A stretch of 64,000 nucleotides of DNA from Deuterostichococcus epilithicus (taxonomy: Eukaryota > Chlorophyta > Trebouxiophyceae > Prasiolales > Stichococcaceae), in the NCBI GenBank assembly GCA_033439295.1, contig JAVTLE010000016.1, positions 1,302,001-1,366,000 of the forward strand. Direction: 5' to 3'. The position numbers and the translations under genes are program-made. This document shows, one piece after another, positions 52,801 through 62,479 of the stretch. The notes beneath the pieces were generated by a model. It did no database searches, had not been told where the DNA came from, and was given only the letters and a program-made list of their open reading frames with translations. The first letter of the stretch is position 1; each line of letters opens with the position of its first letter.

Positions 52801-55800
52801 CGGCGCGCACAGCAAGTGAGAGCAGTGACGGTGGGAGGCTGTCCGTGTGTCCACCTCCACAGCATCCGGAACTGCGTCTCAGCAAGCCGCACACTCATCT
52901 CGCTAGTGCCAAGGTCGATTGGAGTGTCCTGTGCTGCCGATGCAGGTGAGACTGTCCAGGGCCACGACACCTGAGCCGCCATTGGTGGCCGCGCCATTGG
53001 CCTTGGGCGCCGCGACGCCGCCGTCATCGGAGGCGTCGTCATCGTCACCTCCCAGGTCGGCCAGCTCGCCCTCGTAGTACCGCTGTATCAACTCCAGCGC
53101 CCGGCTGCCATACCTGCAGGCAGCATCGTTCCTCTGGTGCTGACACAGACACAGCCGCCGCCAGCTGCGCAATGGACTCCAACGGCCTGCGGCCATACTT
53201 GCAGGCGGCAAATGGTTATTACAAGCCAGTCACAGCGGCGCCAGCTGCGCACTCGTGCGGTCCGTGTGACGGGTTGTGCAGCTTGGGTGTGCAGCGTGGA
53301 AGTGCGCCAGTGGGGGTCCCGGTGCAGCACAGCTCTGACATACAATCGTAGAAACGCGTGCCACCACGCACCCGGCGCGCGTGAGGGAGGGATGCACAGC
53401 AATGCGCACGATGCGCGCGCCCGACAGCCGTGGGAAGTCCGCATCCTGGAACTGCTGCCCCACCGTCCAGGGTATCAGATCGCCCTGCAGCCCCGCAGAG
53501 GAGTCCGGTGAGTCCTCAGCTGCAGCGTCCGGGGCAATGGTGTTCAGACGAGGTCGCTCGAGGAGCTCTGCAGTCTCCTGCAGTGCCGTGCTGCACGAGT
53601 GGCAAGCAAGCTCAGACGCGTGAGCCCGTCTTCAATCCACGTCAAGCGCAGCAGAGGGGGAGAGTGGCACCTGGGGCAGCTGGCCGCGAGCGAGCGCTGC
53701 TGCCGCGCTGGCCTTGCTGACGGCGCCCTCCAGCGCGACCTGCACCACCGCCAGCACGTCCGGCAGCGCGTTCTGCAGGGCAACGACATCCCGAGCTGAG
53801 CCACGTGTGAGCTGCGCGGCAGTGACACAGCTGCCATCCTACGGAATCCGCTGGTGTGCTGATGCCAGCAGAGTCGGCAGCGTCGAGGCATGGTGATCAG
53901 CCGCATTCGCGCCCTGCCCAGCTGCAAGAGCAGCTCGGAGGGCGACACCAAAGACACGTGGCTGCACAGCAGTGACAATGAGGCAAGGGAAGAAGGGGGC
54001 GAAAACACGGACCTGTGCCTCGTCAACAGGACCGAGCAGCGCAAACAGGTGGTGCGCCGGCGCGTCAGCCAGCAGCAGCAAGTCGTTGGGCGTGTTGCGG
54101 TAGTGGCTGGCCACGTACAGCGCCATCAGCTGCTGCAGCAGGCGCTCCGCCGCAGCGTGCCCGCTGAATAGCGTGTCCCGCTGCACATACCTGCCGGACC
54201 AAGGAGATGCGGCTCAAGTGCCCGGCGCCTGGCGATGGTCGACTGTGACCCCTTGGACGCGGCAAAGGGTCGGAAAACGCCCCGACAAAGACACGAGGCT
54301 CGCAGTGTGCAATGGAGCGCACCAGAGGTTGCACTCTGAGGGCGCAGGCAGGCGCGCGGGCGGCGGTGGCAGGTGCTCTGCAGCATCCAGGCACAGCAGG
54401 CTGTGCAGCCACTTCTCCACTTTGTCCCCCGCCGCATACCTGCGGGGTGTGCACACGGTTGCAACGCCACATTTGTGTGCCACAGCCGCACAAAGCAAGC
54501 GCAGGATCAGGCTTCGGAGGGGCATCCGCCCCTTGTACGCGGCCAGAGGACGTTCTAGACCATTGGGAGGGCCCGCAAACCCAGCAACCACGGGGCTGCT
54601 TGATCTGATGAAATCCTTTGGGTTCGAAATGACTCGACATTGCCGAGCACGAGTGACCTGCTGCCCCACCTGATGGGCTCTTGCAGAACGACCTCGCGGA
54701 AGGTGCGGCCGGCGCCGGCGCCGCCAGCATCGCCCTTGCCGGACGATAACTTGGCGCCCTCCTCCCGCAGCTGCTGCAACAACTTAAGCGACAGGCTGCG
54801 CCCCGTGCCTGCAGTTCCGGCATTGTGGTTTATCGATGCTGGGTGCAACGACATGCCATCACGTTTTCGGCACATCTGACCCCCTCCCGCAGCTGCTGCA
54901 CCTGGCGTCAGCGATAGGCGGCGCCCCACGCCTGCGCTTTGACACCGGCTCCAGGTCGGACGAGACAACAGCATGCCGCTGCAAGTACCAGCTGCTGCAT
55001 CGTCTGCTTGCTGCAAAAGGGGCGGACCCCTGCTGGGCGCTCTGCTTCAGCTCGAGCAGATGTCCAGCAGCGCGCGGCACTGCAAGAGCCCGAGGACGCA
55101 CCCTCGTAGCCGTTGACGGTGGAGCACAGGAAGACGAGGTAGGGGCCCAGCATGGACTTGACGAGCGGCAGCGGGATGGCCGCCGCCTCATCGATGACCA
55201 GCAGCTCCGCGGCGCCCAGCCGCGCGTGGTGCTGCGGCTGGATGTACTGCACCGTCTGCGGGCAGCAACAAAGACGCTAGCCGAGTCGCCCAGCCCGCCT
55301 GAAGCTCATGACGTTATGTTGACATACAGCACTGCACGTGGACAAAAGCACGATGCTGCAGCATGACTTGGCACACTGCCAGCTGACTCCTGCAGATGCG
55401 GGATTGCAATTCATGTCCGCGTGGCAGGCGCGCAGCCGAGCCAGGACGGACGCGGTGCAGCAATGGGAGAACACGTGCAGACCTGGCGGTGGTTGCGGAA
55501 CACGTTGACGCGCACGATGGCCTTGCCGAAGGCGGGGTTGGACGACTCCACCAGATCGTAGTCCAGGTGCTCCTGCAGTGGTCGGGTTCAGGGTTTGAGC
55601 GGGACGGCTTTGCCGGGATTCCGGGACTGGTAATAGAAGACACTCGACTGACAGTGTTCCCCAGGTGTGGGGTCGATTGAGCCGCTGTGCTCGAGCAGGC
55701 GCCCGCCTCACAGAGAGCGAAGGCCTATTAATGGGGTTCGGGAACCAGAGAGGAGCGTGCAGACAGAAGGATGCAGGAAGGAAAGCTGTTTGTCAGCGCT

Positions 55801-57946
55801 GACGGACCTTGTAGCCCATCTCGGCGAGGCCCTTGCACGCAAACTCGAACAGCGTCTGCAGGTTCTCGGGCGACGGGGCCGTCACGAAGATGTTGGCGTA
55901 GCCCAGCGCCAGCGCCCCCGCTATCGCCAGCCCCAGCGCCGCCGACTGTGTACACGAGCCAGCAAAGTCTTGCCTCGCCGCATGTCGGACAGCCACAGCA
56001 TGGCTGGCAGCCCCGCCGTTGCCTCGAATTTGACGAGCAGCACGAAAGCTCGAGCGTCGGCGCAACACCGGTAGGATCATACACATGCTGATGGCAGGCA
56101 CCGGCGTGAGGTGAAAACATGTGTACCTTGCCGCGGCCGCGGGCGGCGGTCAGCGCCACGGTGGAGCGCAGCGTCTTCTCGGAGGCGGCGTCCAGGAAGG
56201 TCACCACCGCCCGCGCCTGGTCCAGTGTGCGGCACTTGCCCACCAGCGCGCCCGCCGGCTGCGAATGCGGCAAGGCTTGCTCTGGCCAGTCTGGCGGCGC
56301 GCGCTCTACCAGACCGGGTGCCTTTTGCTGGCATGTTTTGCTTCCAGCATTCATATGCTTCTATGCGACTGGCTCGATCACTATGCTGCAGTCCACACCG
56401 CAGCATGATGCCGCCGTCCTTGCAAGAGCATGCGGCTGTGGCACAGAAGTTCCGTCTCGAGCGCATGCCGTGCCGGCAAGAGCATGCAGTCGTGGCTTCA
56501 TCCAGACATTTGTGCAGGTCGAGTCATGTGTCCTTGCCTGCGTGTCCGCCAGGCTGGCCACCAGGTCTGCGAGCTCCGCCGCCGCCGCCGCCGCGGGCCC
56601 CGACACGACCACCCTGCCGTCCTCGTCGCGCGGCAGCGGACGGATATCGCGCACGTGGCTGGACGTCGGCAGGATGTTCAGCTCGTCGTCCATGAGCAGG
56701 CACGCCGGGTTGGTCGTCAGCGACAGCACCAGCCGCTCGTTGAAGCGGCCTGCGCCACCACGCAGCGACGACCCTCACGCAGCCACTCGCTGCCGAATGC
56801 CACAGCCACAACCTGCCTCCAATACGACGACATGCTGTGGTGCGCTGCCCCTTGCATGCGCGAGGCAGACACCTACTTCGGACACCTCTCAAGCCTCTGC
56901 CGGTCAGGCTCGAGGTCGGGAAGCACACCGGTGACATCCTGGTGCGCGGGCGTGCGCAGGCGCGCATGCACGTCCATGGTGAGGCTGTACAGGTCCCGCA
57001 GGCTGGACAGCGTGCTGAGCAGCAGCACCACGATGCCGCCGCCCTCCACTGTCTCCATGGTCCGCGCCAGCAGGTTGGGCGTCAGCGCCTCGAAGTCCTG
57101 CGCGCCGACGGACCCCGGACAGCTTGCGATCGATGCATTGCTTGGTGGTGCTGAACTTGGCGGTCAGCTTCGTCGGCGGGCCCTCCACCGGTGCCATGGC
57201 AGGATGCGGTGGCATCTGCTGGAGCTGAGTTGGTAGACAGAACCAGAGCAAGGCTGTGTGGCAGGCGTAGGGGGTCGTGGAAGGAGGAGACGCGCTGCCC
57301 ACCTGCAGCACGCACATGCCGAACGTCTGGCCCAGGATCTTGTGTGTCTCGTGGTAGTAGCAGTACCGGATGTTGGTGCTGGCCACGAACAGGCTGAAGG
57401 GGTCCTCCTTCTCCGGGTCCAGCAGCCCCCGCTGCATCAGCTTTTTGATCTGCCGCATCCGCTTCTGCTTGTGGCTGCGTCACGGGCAGGGCAGCGGGTT
57501 GTCAGTCCTCCATGGTCATGCGTGTGCATGATAAGTGGCCGCGTGTGCATGATGAGCGACCCCTGTCGTCAGGCACCTCAAGAGCCAAGATCTGTGGGCT
57601 CGGTGTCATGCCATGCAGTGTGGGCTGCCGCATATGCACAGCCGGCAGACGCGCCGCTCCACCACAGGCTTGCGAGGCACATCACGCAATTTATCAGCTG
57701 GAGCCAAACATTCCATCAATCGCGACATGTGTGGTGAAGGACTTTGCACCTGCTGATGTAAAGTTCTTTCTTATAGCACCACAGCACCGACGGCCGCGCC
57801 TTGACGGTGGTCTTGGAGAGCATGTAGTGCAGGTTGACAACCTGATCGCGGCCCTTGTCACCGACTATGACAAAGAGGGACCGGTGGCGCTGCGCCACGC
57901 AGTTCTCCACCAACGTGCGGATGCGGGCGTCTACTTTCTTACGCAT
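49802..57946 (-). CDS. NAT10: RNA cytidine acetyltransferase (NAT10/Kre33)
   Basis: Nucleolar enzyme that makes N4-acetylcytidine in 18S rRNA and tRNAs using acetyl-CoA and ATP; needed for small-subunit biogenesis. The ATG at 57944-57946 gives MRKKVDARIRTLVENC, the family start (an upstream in-frame ATG at 57964 is less likely). Blocks in order on the minus strand: VIVGDKGRDQVVNLHYMLSK, KARPSVLWCYKKEL, DLYSLTMDVHARL, RFNERLVLSL, ALTAARGRGKSAALGLAIAG (Walker A, about 56170-55930), FVTAPSPENLQTLFEF, ELLVIDEAAAIPLPLVKSML (Walker B-like DEAAAIPL, about 55210-55150), GRTFREVVLQEPIRW, then the GNAT part (IVRIAVHPSLTRAG, YGSRALELIQRYYEGE, YLGSSFGLTQPLLNFW, GEHTCIVVKPL) and a Lys/Gly-rich nucleolar tail ending KRRKH. 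Roughly 25 short exons. Three introns contain tandem copies of the next exon edge. Confidence 0.97.
52477..52820. repeat. three tandem copies (about 115 bp) of an exon start in a NAT10 intron
   Basis: Units begin at 52477, 52594 and 52707 (offsets 117 and 113), each opening with CTGCAGCAGCGG and containing GC-rich sequence followed by a CCTTGTCTC.GAGGA block in the first two. Copy 1 includes the true acceptor and start of the exon coding EEVIRPRGGLPPLLQ (minus strand). Copies 2 and 3 lie upstream in the intron; both still show AG acceptor-like positions. Confidence 0.88.
53090..53215. repeat. duplicated exon start in NAT10 with a dead acceptor copy
   Basis: The segment starting at 53092 (exon start YGSRALEL with its CTGCAG acceptor, minus strand) is repeated 85 bp further into the intron from 53177. 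About 28 of 34 positions match by eye. In the intronic copy the acceptor AG has become AA. Confidence 0.75.
54755..54940. repeat. duplicated exon start in NAT10 (122 bp apart)
   Basis: An 18-base block (CCTCCCGCAGCTGCTGCA) is identical at 54761-54778 and 54883-54900, with continued similarity for about 35 more bases to the acceptor (GCGCCCCGTGCCTGCAG against GCGCCCCACGCCTGCGC). The lower copy is the real exon start (GRSLSLKLLQQLREEG on the minus strand). Confidence 0.85.
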
Positions 57947-58603
57947 CGTATTCTTCTTGTGCACAAACGGCGTCTGCCCAGGTCAGGCAACTGCAAAGCA
58001 GCTCTACTCGGCCATGGTGAAAGCTGCTCGAGTGGTCACTAAACCTTGTTTCTGCAGCCGTATGCACAGTCGGCTCAATATCGCATGCTCCAGGGCTTTG
58101 GGCCTGTCTGACAGCCGCCTGACAGTCGGACAGACAAAGCAGGCACACTTGAGCCTGCGGCAAGGAGATCACTCTGCCTTTCAACATTATGTAGGATCCA
58201 AAGCTCATTGCTTTGCGAGGCTTTGGATGTTCTCCGACCTATTACTTTGCCGTTCCCGTCCCTGACCTGTCCCTTGTTGGAGTCGCTGCGGAGCCGGGCT
58301 AGGGTTTGGCACGAAGGTGGTGCATGATCCTGACTCAGCCGCAGCGGCGAGTAGGCCATTTCTATCGTCGGTCGACTTGTGAAGACGCAGCAGCACTGCC
58401 CCTTGGTCGTCTTTTGGTCCGCGCTGCAAGCAGCTTGACCACGGTATTGCAAGTGCCCTAAACGGCTGCGCCTGTCGAGACCGCTGTGCGTCCCCGCTGC
58501 TTGAATCGCGCAAGGCACTGCTAACTGCCATCACGGCCCATCTAGGGCCTGCGCCGTGTCGGGCGCCGGGCTTCAGGGCGAGCGACAGCGCGAAAGTCGT
58601 AGC
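57947..58603. promoter_or_regulatory. divergent intergenic region between NAT10 and ADNT1
   Basis: About 660 bp between the ATGs at 57946 (minus) and 58604 (plus). Open frames here lack recognisable domains. Presumed dual promoter. Confidence 0.5.
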
Positions 58604-61600
58604 ATGAGTGCAAGTGCTGAGACATCCGAGACAGCAAAGGCAGCAGACGTGCCGCCTCAGGTAGCGAAGAGGCTAGACAAGTCGCTGTCATGGTCGTCCA
58701 TCGTGAAGAGCCTGCTGGCAGGCGGGATCGCCGGAGGAATGTGAGTACCCCAGACTTTGCAGGACGGATGGCTTACTCACTTGGCCGCAAATCTGATGCA
58801 CGATGCATTACAATTCTGCGAACTGTGTGATGGCGAAGTCACCAAGGGTTGCATCAGGACGTGGCCTTTTGCACCTGCTGATCACTACACGGCAGCCATC
58901 ACCGCAGCCGCTGGCCGCCGCAGTGACGGTGTGGCTGTTTCAGAGTCACACCGTCGGCTCATGTAATCGCGCAGCTCGCGCACGGCTGTGGCGCCGCTGG
59001 AGCGACTGAAGATTCTCATGCAGATCCAGGGCAACCAGAAGGCGCGTGTGGCTACATGAAGCCACATTGCTGCACAGCGCAATGTCTGACTGTAGCTGCA
59101 CACATGCTCATGTGCACCGCTCTGCCCAACATCTTCGGGTGAACAGTGTCCCCCGCATGCGTCGTACAGGTGTACAGCGGTGTGTATCAGGGACTCAAAC
59201 ACATAGCGATGACGGAAGGCATTGCCGGGATGATGCGAGGCAACCTGACCAATTGCATCCGCATCGTGCCCAACCAGGCGGTGAGTCTTCGGGCTATCAG
59301 TCCGAGTGTATTTTTCATCAAGAACACATGGATAAGCCTTTCTGACAACGAGCCCAGTGCTTCGCAGTCACTGTGGCACCTCTGATCTCGTACTTGCTAA
59401 ATGGCAGGTGAAATTCCTCACATACGAACAGCTCAGCAGATATGTCTCGCATGAGATGATGGAGGTGAGCTCTATGCCTTTGCAGTGCAGTGCAGAATAC
59501 CTGCCTGTTTACATTTCTTTCGCTTCAGACGCCGAATGCAGCCCCCACAACCCCTCTTCTCGAGTGGCGGCTTGACACAGCGGCGCTGTGTGTCACCCCC
59601 ACAGAGGGGCGGCGACGGTCAGATGACGCCGGTGCTTCGCCTGAGCGTCGGCGCGGTCGCCGGCATCGTAGGCATGAGCGCCACCTACCCGCTGGACATG
59701 GTGCGCGGGCGGCTCACCATCCAGGCGGGCAAGGGCGGCCAGTACCACGGCATCATGCACGCCACCTCCTCCATCATCAAGGAGGTGCGGAAGGGGGTCT
59801 CAACGAGCAAGGAAGGGCGGCCTTTCCAATGCACTGCAGCCGGTTGGACTGCGTGACCTGGCACACATTGCATGTTGCAGAGCTTGGCTTCGGCTTGGAT
59901 CGTCCTGCAGTGGCGAGCCCTGACAAGGCGGCGCCTACACCACAGCCAGACGTGCACGACTCTGCCATGGTCTGCAATGTGTCACGAACGGCACCTGACA
60001 GCACTGGGCTGGCCGTCCCATAGCATACAGAGCAGGAACCAGCCGCGCAACACTGAAAGTGAGGGCGCCAATTGCATCTTTTTTGGTGCATTGCCACTCC
60101 CTGCCTTGTACGCAACCAAAGACCTCACTCCGACATTTCCGACAGCCCACCGCCCTCCTTTCTGCGCCTCTGCAGGAGGGCCTGCTGGCGCTGTGGCGGG
60201 GCTGGCTGCCCAGCGTCATCGGCGTCATCCCGTACGTCGGCCTCAACTTTGCGGTGTACGAGACGTCAAAGGACATGATCCTGAAGCACTACGGTGCGCC
60301 CTTCCCCGCTGCCTCACCCCTTTCGAGTCGGTCGCTGGTCAGCTGCGGCGCGCACAAACGCGGCGCGTGCAGCGGGGTGCGGCCCGGCGGTCGCGACACC
60401 CGGCGTCTGGGCAGCTGCCCGTCCAGCTCTCGACGCTTCGTCTTGATTGTCGAGTGCTGCAGATAGGCATTGCAACTGCGCGCGAAACCGCTCCAGCCCG
60501 TCAAGTCGTTATCCAGTGCCCCCCTCACCGTGATCGCCGCCTCCTGCAGAGCTGACAGACGAGCGCGACTTGAGCGTGGTGACGAGGCTGGGCTGTGGCG
60601 CCTTTGCCGGCACCTTCGGCCAGACAGTCGCCTACCCGCTGGACGTGGTGCGGCGGCGGTTGCAGGTGCGGGGACTGACGCCCTGAGTTCCTGCCACCCA
60701 AAGACAGCAAGCACACCTTGTGCCTTTGGAAGGTAGCGCCGGAGATCGCGTGAGCAGCGCATCACGTCAAGCACGGCGGTGCAGGGTCGAGAGGCTGCCT
60801 GTGCAACCAAGGCGCCGTCCACGACCAAGGCTGCGGACAGGAGGGAGCCAAGCTCACGCACGCGCCGGCGCTGGACCGCTTTGACGACAGCGCGACGCTG
60901 CGTGCGCAGGTGTCCGGCTGGTCGGGCGCGCAGCAGTTGCACGCGGGGGAGGGCGGCACCTCGGTGAGGTACAAGGGCATGGTGGACTGCTTCGTGCGCA
61001 CGCTGCAGGAGGAGGGCCCCCGCGCCTTCTTCAAGGTGCCCTTTCTTCTTGCCCTCTGCATAATTCCCTCTGCTTTTCCCGATGCCCCACACTAGCAGCG
61101 CTCCGGCGATACGCCGACGATCCCCAGCCTGGCCGGCTGCTGTCCGACCGGCTGCTGCGCGGTGTCCTGTCTAGTGCGTGCCGGTCCTCCACAGTGCCTG
61201 GCTCCAGCCTCGCAGTGGGCCGCCTGCGCGCTGCGGCGCAGACGCTGTAACACACGACGGCTGACTTGAGCTGCAGGCAGGCAGCATGGCCGCGCCCAAT
61301 TTGCTGTCCTTGCAAGGATCACATGATGCACAAGAGGCTTGCATGCTCGAGATGAGACCGCACCTCATGTCCGATGGCCTGCTGACGAAAGCTTATAGCG
61401 CAATACCCGACCTCGCGGCGCCCCCCAGCATGCGCAGCTCTCCGGGGCGTGCAGTGCTGGGACCCGGCGCATGAATGACGTTAAATCTATCCTCCGAAGG
61501 CCCAACGATTGGTTTGCATCGAGAACTGTATTGCGATGTGCATCTTGTGGTTTCAGTGTTCAGAGCCGTGCCTGCACGCCCTGTCCAGGATGCATGCAAT

Positions 61601-61977
61601 CGCCAGCTGTCGGGCTCCGGACCATTGCGCACTCGCCTGCCTGGGAGCTGACAGCGTAGGTGCCTTTGACGCAGGGCCTGTGGCCGAACTACATCAAGGT
61701 GGTGCCGTCCATCGCTCTCGCGTTCACCACTTACGAGCTGCTGAAGGAGATGATGGGTGCGCTTCTCACACGGGATTCTGGCTTAAGGGTCTGTGGCGCA
61801 CTGTGTGGCATCAGCTGACCCTGACAGATGATAAAGAGGATGCCAGTCACCTTGAATTGCGAACGTTCAGACTGCTTCGTTTTGAGCTCTGCAGGCCTCG
61901 TGAAGAATTGTGTTGCGGATGTCTGACCCCTTCAATTGCTTGCTATTGCAGGAGTGCAGCTGCGCATCAGCTCGTGA
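58604..61977 (+). CDS. ADNT1: mitochondrial adenine nucleotide carrier, ADNT1-like (SLC25 family)
   Basis: Exons 58604-58740, 58975-59047, 59170-59280, 59408-59464, 59605-59784, 60176-60293, 60550-60665, 60910-61035, 61675-61756 and 61952-61977 join in phase to 341 residues. Three tandem carrier repeats, each with the Px[DE]xx[KR] signature: PLERLK, PLDMVR and PLDVVR. Diagnostic stretches are LLAGGIAGG, KHIAMTEGIAGMMRGNLTNC, RIVPNQAVKFLTYEQ, LRLSVGAVAGIVGMSATYPL, GWLPSVIGVIPYVGLNFAVY, GCGAFAGTFGQTVAYPLDVV, GLWPNYIKVVPSIALAFTTY and the short end VQLRISS. The NxTNCxRIVP and SATYPLDMVRGRL blocks fit plant ADNT1 (ATP/AMP/ADP exchange) better than the ADP/ATP carrier (no RRRMMM). CoA carriers (SLC25A42) are the main alternative. 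The start is the first in-frame ATG; the last coding exon is only 26 nt. Confidence 0.9.
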
Positions 61978-62479
61978 CCCCTGCAGCACCAGCACCTGCG
62001 GCTGCACCCGAGCGCCATTCCACAGCTGTGCACGCTGCGTGCGCCACTGCCACGATGAGAGACTTAGCGCCGCATCACGGGGTCTATGCTGTGGCCGAAG
62101 CTGTCGTCAATCTCTGCTAGGCCCGCTCGCGCGTCTTTTGCAGCCTCTGTTGGTCTAATTCACGGCAGCAATTTGGTGCTTTCGGCGAGTTTGAGCCGTG
62201 ACATTCGTGCGAATGTGTGACTGCCACGCGGTTCTGTGGACACAGTCCCCAGCACTGTCTTTGCAGCAGGTGTTGATCCAGGGAAGGGCATGTGTTATCT
62301 TTCTAGCACCTATTTTTAGCACCCCACTGCGCACGGCTCGTCTACAAGTATTTGCAGAAATCCGACGAAAGGCAATTCTCATGACGCGTCTGGATATTCG
62401 TCAGTGCTGCTGCATCTCGAGTTGACCCGCGATGTTGGCGCATGTGCTGACGATCTCAGCGACTTAAACCTGCTGGGGC
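61978..62479. other. convergent intergenic region
   Basis: About 500 bp between the ADNT1 stop and the stop of the last gene. Relatively AT-rich at 62160-62410. No gene visible. Confidence 0.5.

Noticed and set aside
52477-52820. CRISPR-like or regulatory repeat array
   Set aside because: Three contiguous degenerate units with no spacers, each derived from the adjacent exon edge.
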